Source of the DNA: VRUE01 sp963745915
Lineage (GTDB): Bacteria > Actinomycetota > Thermoleophilia > Solirubrobacterales > 70-9
Reading direction: 5' to 3'
DNA length: 64,000 bases
Assembly (NCBI GenBank): GCA_963745915.1
Contig: CAVUZA010000001.1
Location: forward strand, 1-64,000
The position numbers and the translations under genes were made by a program. The notes under the pieces are model-generated. The model did not search any database, was not told where the DNA came from, and saw nothing but the letters and a program-made list of their open reading frames with translations. Of the stretch, positions 1 through 7,698 are shown piece after piece. Numbering within the stretch: the first letter of the stretch is position 1; each line of letters begins with the position of its first letter.

Positions 1-637
1 GCCCCCGGCGCCAGCAGGTAGGAGAGGTCACGCGCGGAGCGGGCGGCGAGGTAGGCGGGCAGGAACTTCGCCGCCAGCGCCCGGATCGCGCTCGCGTCGG
101 GGCCGGCGAGCGGCGGGTCGCTCGCGGGCGACCCCGGCCCTGCTCGGCTCCGCGACCACCCAGGGCGCGCCGGAGACCGTCACCTCGCCCGCCCCCCGAG
201 CGGGAGATCGGGACGGCCAGGTACAGGCTGCGCCCGTCGCGAAGTTCGCAGGCGACGGTGAGAACCGCCCTACCGCCGCCAAGCTCTAGCGTGGCCGTCA
301 CCTCGGCCTCAAGGACATCCCCGCTTCCGCCAGCGCCAGGGCGCCCGGCCCCGACTCTCGTGCCTTCGGCGAGAAACGGAGCCAGTGCCCGCGGGCGGGG
401 GTCGCCGAGGTAGGCGCGGGCAAAGCGCGCCGCGAGCGCGACGCTCGCGGGATCGGTGCCCTCGGCGCGCTCACGGTCATTCGACCGACTCTCTGCTTCG
501 GGCGCCAGAACCGCCCCCAGGCCCCGCACCAGCAGCAGGCCGATCACAGCCCAGATCGCGACCCGTCCCGCCGGGCGCAGGGCCAAACCGACGCCGCGCC
601 TCGATGCCTCGAATCTCTTACCTGCCTCACCACTCAC
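1..637 (-). pseudogene. TcpC-like conjugal transfer protein, frameshifted and cut by the window edge
   Basis: GTG start at 637 is preceded by GGAGGG at good spacing. The frame gives a short cytoplasmic N-terminus, one membrane segment (about residues 25-45) and a globular part containing ARAYLGDPRPRALAPFLAEG. This layout (TM, then an NTF2-like domain) fits the TcpC family of conjugative transposon proteins. The frame breaks at the G-run near 191-198 and again near 130-145; removing one base at each place restores a continuous reading (EVTVSGAPWVVAEP, then AIRALAAKFLPAYL) to the window edge. It is either a decayed mobility gene or an intact gene with two insertion errors. The family call rests on memory of related actinobacterial proteins. 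Confidence 0.5.
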
Positions 638-756
638 CGTGCATGCCCCTCCTTGGAATTGCCGGGGCGTGACTGTCACCTCCCGCCACGCCCCGGCGTG
701 TCGTTTGCGTGTGTGAGTCAGGTTTAGCCCGGCGAAACCGTCCCGTCTACACAAGT

Positions 757-780
757 GCCTAAGCGCTTAAGCGCTTAGGC
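757..780. promoter_or_regulatory. 24-bp perfect palindrome, likely operator
   Basis: GCCTAAGCGCTT followed by its exact reverse complement, with no spacer. It lies in the 283-bp gap between the ArsR gene (stop at 921) and the TcpC-like gene (GTG at 637), about 120 bp upstream of the latter. ArsR-type repressors bind such palindromes, so the neighbouring ArsR is the obvious candidate ligand (inference). I see nothing else supportable in 638-920. Confidence 0.5.
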
Positions 781-920
781 GAATAGGCGAAACAGATGTG
801 CTATGGCAGGCACGGGAAGGCGTCGGAAAGGACGACGCAAAGCGCCACACGCTCCCGTCACGAACAGGAATTCCGGTGAATAGAGGGGACTGGCAATGTG
901 TGTTTTCGGGCTCGCTTGAC

Positions 921-1304
921 CTACTCTTGACCGGGAGGCGTGCGCTGCTCCTCTTGCGAGGACCGCACCAGGTCCACGATCTGATCCACGACCCACCAGG
1001 CGCTCCAGTCCTCGATCGCATAGAAGGTCTTCTTGCCTTCGCAGCGCCGGCTAAGGATTCCCGCCCGCCAGAGCAGGGCGAGGTGGTGGGAAGCGTTCTG
1101 GTGGGCCAGCCCTATGCGGTCTGCGAGCTCCTGGACTCCTGCCTCGCCCTCGCTGAGGGCCTCGAGCAAAGCGATTCTCTTTGCCTTCGCCACCAGCTGC
1201 AACCTCTCCGCGGCCAGATCCAAGAGCGGCGTCGGCGTCGGGGCACCTACGGCTCGGCTCCCGGGAGGAGAGGGACGTCCGCTGACCGTCGGGTCGGGGC
1301 TCAT
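921..1304 (-). CDS. ArsR-family winged-helix transcriptional regulator
   Basis: 127 aa. Residues about 30-105 form an ArsR winged helix: LAKRIALLEALSEGE-type helix 1, then HQNASHHLALLWRAGIL as the recognition helix, then a wing with RRCEGKKTFYAI. The N-terminal 25 residues are Pro/Ser-rich and probably disordered. No clear metal-binding Cys pair is present, so it may not sense a metal. It starts 9 bp after the stop of the single-TM EFGL protein gene (1314-1940) and is probably co-transcribed with it. The 757-780 palindrome downstream is a candidate operator. Confidence 0.88.
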   Translation of the reverse strand: MSPDPTVSGRPSPPGSRAVGAPTPTPLLDLAAERLQLVAKAKRIALLEALSEGEAGVQELADRIGLAHQNASHHLALLWRAGILSRRCEGKKTFYAIEDWSAWWVVDQIVDLVRSSQEEQRTPPGQE

Positions 1305-1313
1305 GCTCTGTTC

Positions 1314-1940
1314 CTAAAGCCCGAACTCCGTCGATTCCGTGGCACCGTCGCGAACACGCGGCTCTTCCTTCGGATCGCTAGGCGCGGCCGGTGCGGGCGC
1401 GCTCGGCACGTAAGCCGGTTCCGGCGGCGAAGCTCCGGATGCGGGCGGTTGGCTCGGGGCATCCGACCGGGCAGGGGCAGGCCGTCGCGGCTCGTGCCGC
1501 GGGTGAGCGTGATGCCTCCTGCGCGGAGAGGCAGGTGCCGCCTGACGGTGCCGCGGCGGTGCGGCCTCGCCGGGTTCTCTCACCCAGCGGGTCCGGTCCG
1601 ATCGCCGTACGCCGCGCTCGCGCACCTTCGAGCGGTCGGTTTCAGACGCAGAGGAAGATCGCTGTGCGGCGTCCCCTCCACCTTTCAACGCAGGGACGAC
1701 GACCAAGGCCAGCGCCACCGCAAAGACGATCAGGGCCACCGGAACGAGAAGGCGAGCACGCCGCGGGAGCGAACTTCCCTTCCTCTCCTCCTTTTCACCG
1801 TCGGGTTCTCTCTGCGAGGTGGTGGACTCCTCGTCGGCATCCGGCTCAACCCCCGAGCGAATCTGCACGCCGCGCCAGTGCTCTGTGGGTGGTAGCTCAG
1901 CTGTCTTGTCGTTGGGTGTAGTGGGTTTCTCCGTCGACAT
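1314..1940 (-). CDS. single-pass membrane protein with Pro-rich outer tail ending in TEFGL
   Basis: 208 aa. Charged cytoplasmic N-terminus (1-62), one membrane segment (about 64-85, LLVPVALIVFAVALALVVV), then an Arg/His/Pro/Ala-rich low-complexity tail probably outside the membrane. The last residues are TESTEFGL. The sigma-factor protein just upstream (2089-3564) ends in SSAEFGL and has a second ATEFG motif inside its tail, so the EFGL end looks like a shared tag. ATG start has GGAGGA at good spacing. The leader (1956-2025) matches that of the surface-protein/sigma operon at 5910, implying common control. Function unknown. Confidence 0.75.
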   Translation of the reverse strand: MSTEKPTTPNDKTAELPPTEHWRGVQIRSGVEPDADEESTTSQREPDGEKEERKGSSLPRRARLLVPVALIVFAVALALVVVPALKGGGDAAQRSSSASETDRSKVRERGVRRSDRTRWVREPGEAAPPRHRQAAPASPRRRHHAHPRHEPRRPAPARSDAPSQPPASGASPPEPAYVPSAPAPAAPSDPKEEPRVRDGATESTEFGL

Positions 1941-1955
1941 CGCAATCCTCCAGTC

Positions 1956-2025
1956 GCTGGACCTCAGAGTCCAGCTTGGGTTCTCTCACCCCTTACACAT
2001 GTGAGAGCGCCGTCGCGCCACCCCC
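1956..2025 (-). promoter_or_regulatory. structured leader/promoter element, copy 1
   Basis: Read on the minus strand: GGGGGTGGCGCGA (2025-2013), 14 bp, then GTGTAAGGGGTGAG (1998-1985), then a 7-bp hairpin with loop TCTGAG (1975-1956), then GGAGGA and the ATG at 1940. CTCTCAC and GTGAGAG around the central block can pair. Copy 2 (5928-6016) has the same blocks with the same 14-bp spacing and a hairpin of different stem sequence but a TGAG-containing loop. It could be a sigma-factor promoter, a structured 5' leader, or both. Confidence 0.6.
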
Positions 2026-2088
2026 TCGGGAGACAAATTGGACGAAAGGACGAACGTCAGGTCGTGCGACGGCGGCCCGCGCCGGCAC

Positions 2089-3564
2089 TCACAGGCCGAA
2101 CTCCGCGCTCGACCCTGAGCTGCCCGTCGAGCCCCCACCGGAGCCCGAACCGCCGCCCTTCGCCGGGGCGGCGCTGGAGACCGACGAACCGTCCCCAGAC
2201 GATCCCGAGGAGGGCGAGGACGTACCGCCGGGCGAGGCGGGCTGGCTCGACTCGGGCCCAAACTCGGTGGCGACCTGCGCACCGGAGGCGGGAGCGGGCG
2301 TGGAGGTCTTTTCGCGGGAGGCGGTATGAGTCTGCGATTCGTTCTTCTGAGCGTCGGAGCGCTTCGTCGACGGGCTCTGGCTCGCTTCCCCGGCGCCGGA
2401 CGTGTTCTGCTCGGGTGCCGTGTGTTCCGCCACTCCAGCGACCGGCGGGGCGCGATCGGCCTTCGCCTGCTTTGTCGCGGGCGACTTTTGAGGATGGCGA
2501 GCCGAGAGGCCCGCGCCGCCGATGCCCGGCACGACTCCGGCCGCCACGCAGGCTCCGGCCGCGATGGTGGCGGTGCAGGCCGAGGCGACGCGCCACGAGG
2601 AGGCGCCGAGAGCTTGGGAGACGCTCGCATCAGCACCGGAGCCGGGCAGCGCACCCGCCAGCCTGAACAGGGCCTCGCGCACCCGCTCGCGGGCAGCGCG
2701 GCTCGCCTCGCCCATCACCTGGGCGCCCTGGGAGGCGAGCTCGAGCAGGCGGGCGGGGACGGCCGCCGCGCGACCGGCGCCAAGCGAAGAGGCAAGCAGG
2801 GCGCCGCTGGCGACGTCGAGGAGGTAGTCGCGCATCCGGGCGCGGGCCTGCCGGCAGGCCCGGCAGTGGGCGAGGTGGGCCTCGACCGCCCGGCGTTCGC
2901 CCGCGTCGCCCTCCCCGGCGACGTAGCGGCGAAGCAGGGTGCCCTCCATCTCCGCGCAGCGCTCCCCTGCCTGGATCCGCCCGTAGGCATCCAGCACGCG
3001 CGCGTTGGCGCGCTGGATCACCTTGCGGTAGGTGCGCATGCTGAGACCGGGCGTCTCGGCGAGGATCTCCTCTGGGTCCAGGCCCTGCAGGTGGCGACGG
3101 GTGAAGATCAGCCGATCACGCTCGGAGAGCATCGCCAGCGCCTCGCGCCCGATCGCCACCGACTCGCGCTCCTCGGCCAGCTCCGGTGGCGGCTCGGTCG
3201 GGCTCTCGGCCGAGGAAGGCGGCGATTCCTCTCGGGCGATGCGGCGGCGACGCTCGTCGATCAACCGATGGCAGCAGGCGCGTTTGACGAAGCGCACCAT
3301 CTGGTCGGTGGAGAACTCGCGCTCGAGCGGGTCGACGGCTTCCATTACCTTCGCGTAGGAGGCGGCGAAGAGCTCCTCGGCCTCGTGCTCGTCACAGCCG
3401 CGACGACGGAGCTCTGCCATGGACCCCTTGCGCGCCGGGCCGTAGACCCGGGCGTAGAACTGGGCCTCGGCGAGACTCAGCCGCCGCTCCCCCGGCGCGG
3501 TGGGGCGGCGACGGACCGGCCCCCTGCCCGAGCCCGCCCGTCCCCTGCCGCCCCGCCGTCTCAT
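2089..3564 (-). CDS. sigma-70-like HTH protein fused to zinc-finger and membrane anchor, C-terminal AEFGL
   Basis: 491 aa. Residues about 30-115 resemble sigma region 2 and 140-195 region 4 (ALAMLSERDRLIFTRRHL, then TYRKVIQRANARVL). Next is a ZAS-type zinc motif H230-x3-C234-x2-C237, as in anti-sigma factors, a hydrophobic stretch (about 330-352, TATIAAGACVAAGVV), and a Ser/Gly/Ala/Pro-rich tail ending SSAEFGL. Sigma-like, anti-sigma-like and transmembrane parts thus share one chain, suggesting a membrane-held regulator released by a signal (inference). It begins 6 bp after the surface-protein gene 3571-5910 and is surely co-transcribed with it, so the leader at 5928-6016 would make it autoregulated. 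Confidence 0.75.
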   Translation of the reverse strand: MRRRGGRGRAGSGRGPVRRRPTAPGERRLSLAEAQFYARVYGPARKGSMAELRRRGCDEHEAEELFAASYAKVMEAVDPLEREFSTDQMVRFVKRACCHRLIDERRRRIAREESPPSSAESPTEPPPELAEERESVAIGREALAMLSERDRLIFTRRHLQGLDPEEILAETPGLSMRTYRKVIQRANARVLDAYGRIQAGERCAEMEGTLLRRYVAGEGDAGERRAVEAHLAHCRACRQARARMRDYLLDVASGALLASSLGAGRAAAVPARLLELASQGAQVMGEASRAARERVREALFRLAGALPGSGADASVSQALGASSWRVASACTATIAAGACVAAGVVPGIGGAGLSARHPQKSPATKQAKADRAPPVAGVAEHTAPEQNTSGAGEASQSPSTKRSDAQKNESQTHTASREKTSTPAPASGAQVATEFGPESSQPASPGGTSSPSSGSSGDGSSVSSAAPAKGGGSGSGGGSTGSSGSSAEFGL

Positions 3565-3570
3565 CGCCGC

Positions 3571-5910
3571 CTATCGCCGCCGGTGGCTGCTGTGGGCGCG
3601 GTGAGCCCGGTGGCGCCCCGGCCGGACGACCAGCGTCAACGGATCGGAGTTGCCCTGCAGGTAGGGGTAGCCGGCCTGCGAGCGGACCTGGGCGCGCATC
3701 ACGTAGCGGGTCGGATGGCTGGTGCGGTTGAAGCGGTAGCCGACCGTGACCTTGCCCCCGGCGCGCGTTCTGTAGCGGCGGAAGGCGAGCCAGCCCTTGC
3801 CCTTCCTGACCTGCAAGACGACCACGACGTTGTCGTTGGCCGGTCCGGGGATGTGGCCGACGAAGCGGGCGAAGCGCCGGTTGCGCACCACCTTTCGCCG
3901 CACCTTGAAGACCGGGTGGACGACCGTCTGCAGGAGCGCATCGGCGTCGAGTTCGCGGTGTCCGGAGCGATAGACGGCGCTCACTTCGCGCGAGGGGCCG
4001 GCCGGAATCGCGAAGCTGTAGCCGCCCATCGGGCGGCTCATCGCGATGCCAAGGAACTCGCGCCGCCCTTCGGTGACGATGCGGGCGAAGACGCAGACCG
4101 GCGCGCCCATGACGCCGTCGCCGGAGTTGGCGAGGCGGCCGGTGAGGATCGACCCCCGGCCCTGGCGGACGACGGCCTTGGCGCCCTGATCGGTGCCCAC
4201 CCCGGCGCTGAGCGAGTTCGCGGGGCCGGCACCGGAGCCAACGCAGCGGTAGGAGAGCGGCGCCGTGGCCGGAGCGCCGACGTTGCCCTCTTCATCGGAG
4301 AGCCACAGGCGCAGGGTGTAGGAGCCGGGCTGCTCTGGCGTGTCGAGGTCTTCGATCGCCGCGACACCCTCTCCGGTGACCGTCTGGGTGGGGACGGCGA
4401 CCCTGCCCGCGCCGTCGAGCACCTGGTAGTGGGCGGCGTCGATCGGCGAGCCCGCGTCGGCGATGTTCTGCCAGCGCAGGTCAAAGCCCTCGGCCGAGCG
4501 CTGCCTCTCCGGCGCGGTCACCTGCAGGCCCTGCGGCGCGGCCGGCGGCGTCGTGTCGCGGGGAACGGGCACCATCGCCGCCGGGCCGGTGAGGCCGACC
4601 GAGTCTTCGAGCCAGACGCGCAGGCGGTAGTCCCCTGGTTTGGCCGGGCCTTCGATCGCCGGGATCGAGGTCGGGCTGGGGCCGGCGATGGTCTGGGCGG
4701 GGACGACTACTTCGCCCTCGGCGTCGACGACGACGTAGCGGGCGGTGGCCAGCGGGCTGCCGGAGTCTGGGGGCAGCTGCCAGCGGGCACCGAAGTCCGG
4801 CAGGTAGCGGTTGGGGTTTGCCGAGGTGGCTTCGAGGCCGACCGGAGCGCCGGGCGGGTGGTTGTCGGTGTGGATGGTGCGTGAGTCGCAGGTGGCTCCT
4901 CCGGTGCCGTTCAGGCCCCGGTACTGGCCGTAGTCCTGGGCGCAGACCTGGAGGCTGTGGGCGCCATCAGAAACGGAGGCGGTGTCGAGCGTCCAGGAGT
5001 GGTTGTAGGGGCCGGCGGGGCAGGGCCGGTAGGTGCGGGCGAACTCGCCGTTGACGGGCGAGGAGGTCGCGTTGCAGCGCCCGAGGGCCTGGTGGTCGAC
5101 CAGGTATTGAGACTTGCCGTCGAGGTAGATCCACTCGTTGCGGATGCCCGAGCCGTTGTCATGCACGTACCAGGACATCCATTGGGAGCCGCGGACCCAG
5201 CTGCCCTGCATCAGCGGCGCGGCCTTGTTGGAGAAGTAGACGTCGGGCACCTCGTCGTCGTTGAGGATGAGGACGAAGCCGTTGGCGTCGGTGGCGTTGA
5301 AGTTGGCCCGGTCGCAGCCGGCCGGGCGCACGCAGAGCAACTCGAAGTAGAAGTGGTGGAAGTCGAGGAAGCTGGTGAAGGGCCACAGGTGCGGCCCGAA
5401 GGTGTTTGAGGAGGTGCGGTCGGTGCCCGAGTTGGCCAGGCCGGCGCCCTGGTTGATGAAGAGGTTGCCGTTGCCGGAGAAGTCGGTGCCCCAAAAGCGC
5501 GAGCGCCAGCCGGCGTTGAAGGCGTTGGGCTGGCGGGTGTAGCCGCCGGCGGACTTGAAATGGACGTACCAGGGGGTTTCGAAGACGAAGCGACCGTAGG
5601 CGCCGTTGCCTGCATTGCCGGCCGATTCGTGCTCGGCGATACGCAGGAAGGCGGAGTCGCCGGGCGGATCGCCGCCCTGCCCGCCGCAGTGGTTGGTGAA
5701 GTCGAAGATGCCGTAGGGGTGCTGGGCGTTGGCCGTGTTGGTCTCGGTAGAGAACCCCGGCGTGCCGGAGTCCCCCGCGCACATCACCATCTTGAACTGG
5801 GCCGCGTTTGCCGTCGCCGCGCAGACGACGGCTGTCGCTACGCAGCTCAGCATCAGGCATAGGGCTATCGCGACCGGCCCGGCGGCCGGTCCTCGAAATC
5901 GAGAACGCAT
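3571..5910 (-). CDS. large secreted multidomain surface protein with FN3/Ig-like repeats
   Basis: 779 aa. A Sec signal peptide is clear (basic start, hydrophobic 13-33, cleavage near ATANAA-QF). Residues about 38-350 are a Cys-containing globular domain I do not recognise; two beta-sandwich repeats follow (about 355-450 and 455-550), each with PPxAPxGL starts and GDYRLRVWL / GSYTLRLWL strands; the C-terminal part carries Ig-like strands (VVRNRRFARFVGHI) and ends in a basic HRAHSSHRRR tail that may bind wall polymers or DNA. ATG has AAGGAGAGAG as RBS. It heads an operon with the sigma-like regulator gene. No catalytic motif is evident. Confidence 0.78.
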   Translation of the reverse strand: MRSRFRGPAAGPVAIALCLMLSCVATAVVCAATANAAQFKMVMCAGDSGTPGFSTETNTANAQHPYGIFDFTNHCGGQGGDPPGDSAFLRIAEHESAGNAGNGAYGRFVFETPWYVHFKSAGGYTRQPNAFNAGWRSRFWGTDFSGNGNLFINQGAGLANSGTDRTSSNTFGPHLWPFTSFLDFHHFYFELLCVRPAGCDRANFNATDANGFVLILNDDEVPDVYFSNKAAPLMQGSWVRGSQWMSWYVHDNGSGIRNEWIYLDGKSQYLVDHQALGRCNATSSPVNGEFARTYRPCPAGPYNHSWTLDTASVSDGAHSLQVCAQDYGQYRGLNGTGGATCDSRTIHTDNHPPGAPVGLEATSANPNRYLPDFGARWQLPPDSGSPLATARYVVVDAEGEVVVPAQTIAGPSPTSIPAIEGPAKPGDYRLRVWLEDSVGLTGPAAMVPVPRDTTPPAAPQGLQVTAPERQRSAEGFDLRWQNIADAGSPIDAAHYQVLDGAGRVAVPTQTVTGEGVAAIEDLDTPEQPGSYTLRLWLSDEEGNVGAPATAPLSYRCVGSGAGPANSLSAGVGTDQGAKAVVRQGRGSILTGRLANSGDGVMGAPVCVFARIVTEGRREFLGIAMSRPMGGYSFAIPAGPSREVSAVYRSGHRELDADALLQTVVHPVFKVRRKVVRNRRFARFVGHIPGPANDNVVVVLQVRKGKGWLAFRRYRTRAGGKVTVGYRFNRTSHPTRYVMRAQVRSQAGYPYLQGNSDPLTLVVRPGRHRAHRAHSSHRRR

Positions 5911-5927
5911 TTCTCTCTCCTTGTTCT

Positions 5928-6016
5928 GCTCGGCCCCTCAGACCGAGCGCTCCGGGCCCCTGCTATCCGGGTCCCCTCACCCCTTACACGGATGAGCGGC
6001 GCCTCGCGCCACCCCC
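5928..6016 (-). promoter_or_regulatory. structured leader/promoter element, copy 2
   Basis: Minus strand: GGGGGTGGCGCGA (6016-6004), 14 bp, GTGTAAGGGGTGAG (5989-5976), then an 8-bp hairpin GCTCGGTC/GGCCGAGC with loop TGAGG (5948-5928), then the RBS of the secreted-protein gene. Blocks and spacing match copy 1 at 1956-2025, while the last hairpin differs in stem sequence but keeps pairing and a TGAG loop. In 6017-6198 I see only AT-richer sequence without a gene. Confidence 0.6.
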
Positions 6017-6198
6017 TGGGGAGAATTTGTTGGGGATCAGCCCATATGCAGAGAAAGAAACACGAAAGACTTTCGAGTGCTTCGGAGGGGTCGCTCAATC
6101 ATTCGTCGAAATACATGCGTCCAGCTAAAGCACCTCAACGAAGCTCGCGGTCCCAGACCGGCCGAGCGTGATCGGCATGCGCACCCCGCGCGAGGCAA

Positions 6199-6498
6199 TC
6201 AGTCGAGGTTGAAGGCAGCCGCGATCGCCTCGCTGAGAGCCGGCTCTTGGCTGTCGAGCAGAACGCCGATCTGCTCCCCCAGGGCATCGACGGGGATCGT
6301 GGTGATGTTGTCGCAGCTGACGACCGAGGGCTCCGTGAGGCCGTTCGCAGCATCGACGCCGACCTCGCTGGAGAGCCCGCGTATGGTCGTGGTGATCGGC
6401 GCGACGGTCACCGTCCTGAGATGCGGCCGGACGAGCTCACGGGTAAGGATCAAGACAGGCCGCGCCTTGTCGAGATGCGCGACGTGGATCGCCCGCAT
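6199..6498 (-). CDS. MazF/PemK-type endoribonuclease toxin
   Basis: 99 aa, typical MazF length. The N-terminus (KARPVLILTRE), the VTVAPITTTIRGL strand pair and the PSVVSCDNITTIP segment match the MazF barrel fold. MazF proteins cut mRNA at short motifs and block translation until neutralised by their antitoxin. The ATG shares one base with the antitoxin stop codon (TGATG at 6498), indicating translational coupling. Confidence 0.88.
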   Translation of the reverse strand: MRAIHVAHLDKARPVLILTRELVRPHLRTVTVAPITTTIRGLSSEVGVDAANGLTEPSVVSCDNITTIPVDALGEQIGVLLDSQEPALSEAIAAAFNLD

Positions 6499-6731
6499 CA
6501 GGCCAGGTCGCGCGGAAGGTCCGCCGCGTGCTCGGCGAGCCCTGCGAGCTCCGGGTCCGGTCCAGAGCGGGCGAGAATCCGAGCATCGCGTTCCGCGAGC
6601 TCACGACGACGCTCGCGCTCGAGTGCCCGGGTCACCACAGCAGCTCGACTGCGCTCGGTGCCGGACTCGATGATCGCGTCGACGAACTCAACGAGGTCGT
6701 CTGGAAGTCGCACTGCGATCTGCTTGCTCAT
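6498..6731 (-). CDS. ribbon-helix-helix MazE-type antitoxin
   Basis: 77 aa from the ATG at 6731. Residues 1-45 form a ribbon-helix-helix DNA-binding fold (KQIAVRLPDDLVEFVDAII, then SRAAVVTRALE); the acidic, Arg/Glu-rich rest would be the flexible toxin-binding tail. An upstream in-frame start at 6782 would add 17 residues unlike the family, so the later ATG is preferred even though it lacks a good Shine-Dalgarno; the message may be leaderless. The TGGTA/TACCA repeat just upstream is the likely autoregulatory operator. Confidence 0.85.
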   Translation of the reverse strand: MSKQIAVRLPDDLVEFVDAIIESGTERSRAAVVTRALERERRRELAERDARILARSGPDPELAGLAEHAADLPRDLA

Positions 6732-6738
6732 CCCAAAA

Positions 6739-6757
6739 TGGTAGCAAGTAGGTACCA
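6739..6757. promoter_or_regulatory. inverted repeat operator of the mazEF-type pair
   Basis: TGGTA (6739-6743) and TACCA (6753-6757) separated by 9 bp, only 7 bp upstream of the antitoxin ATG. RHH antitoxins typically repress their own promoter through such short inverted repeats. Confidence 0.5.
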
Positions 6758-6818
6758 AGCTGTTTCGGCTTGATAAGCGCAAACGACGGACTCAACCCAC
6801 GCCGAAGTGCCGCTGACC

Positions 6819-7622
6819 TCACGCCCGCGCGTCGAGGCCGTCGATGAGGCTCTGGCTGAGGATCATCAGGGGAAGGTCGCGCCTGAACCGCCGCCTTCTT
6901 CGCGCCCGCGAAAGCGCGTCGGAGAGCAGGCGCCCTTGCAGGGAATCGAGGCCGGGCAACATCGCCTCGGCCAGCTTCAGGCCGTAGAACTGCTCGAAGA
7001 GGCTGTGCGGCGTATCGACCGTCTCGAGCACCGCGACGAAGTCTCGGTAGTCCTCGTTGACGAGCATCAGGTTCAGCGCGATCACCCGCAGCGCGTCCGT
7101 CCCGTTGTGAAACCAGCCGATGACCTCAGCGGGATCGAACTCCGCCTCCTCCCCGGTCGCCCGCATGGCAGCGGCGAGCTCGTCGAGATCGTCCGTTCGC
7201 CGGGGTCCGGGCGGCTCCACGCGACGAATGTGCTCGTAGAGACCGTAGAGGCTTGCGAGTTTCTGCAGCACGATCGCCTGGCGATGGAGCACGGCGCCAC
7301 CGTCGGCCGGACGGCGCCCGGGCGACTCGGCCAGCTCGAGTCGGCTCTTGACCACCTCGCGCACACGAACCTTCGCTCCGAGGACCTCGAATCCCTCGGG
7401 CTGAATCCGATCGCCGAGCAGCGCCACGAGCACCAACGCCACTCCAAGCGTCAGCAGAAACGCGCTGCGCGCACTGTGATCGGTCATGAAAAGCACCGCC
7501 ACGCCCCCAACCAGCAACCCGACGCCGAGAGCCACGCCCACCCAACGCAATCGGCTCTGCCAACGATGGCGCACCCGGAGCGCAAGGAGCCACAGCGACG
7601 AAGTGCTCGACTTCCGGCTCAC
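6819..7622 (-). CDS. hypothetical membrane protein with two TM segments
   Basis: 267 aa. A basic start (RVRHRWQSRLRW), then two closely spaced hydrophobic segments at about 27-48 (VGVALGVGLLVGGVAVLFM) and 52-70 (AFLLTLGVALVLVALLG) form an N-terminal hairpin. About 195 mainly helical cytoplasmic residues follow, ending in an Arg-rich helix (RARRRRRFRRDL). I do not recognise a family. It lies among accessory genes next to a GIY-YIG gene; a role in defence or element maintenance would be speculation. Confidence 0.6.
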   Translation of the reverse strand: MSRKSSTSSLWLLALRVRHRWQSRLRWVGVALGVGLLVGGVAVLFMTDHSARSAFLLTLGVALVLVALLGDRIQPEGFEVLGAKVRVREVVKSRLELAESPGRRPADGGAVLHRQAIVLQKLASLYGLYEHIRRVEPPGPRRTDDLDELAAAMRATGEEAEFDPAEVIGWFHNGTDALRVIALNLMLVNEDYRDFVAVLETVDTPHSLFEQFYGLKLAEAMLPGLDSLQGRLLSDALSRARRRRRFRRDLPLMILSQSLIDGLDARA

Positions 7623-7698
7623 CGGAGCAATCCTAGGCGCAGCTTCGACACGGTCGTTCCTCGCTCGCTCGGGTATTCGGCCCTGGAGAGGCAGTCAC

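Noticed and set aside
2326..4884. 852-codon open frame on the plus strand
   Set aside because: It is antisense to the sigma-like and secreted-protein genes, with Arg/Gly/Ala-rich composition typical of GC-rich shadow frames and no motif.
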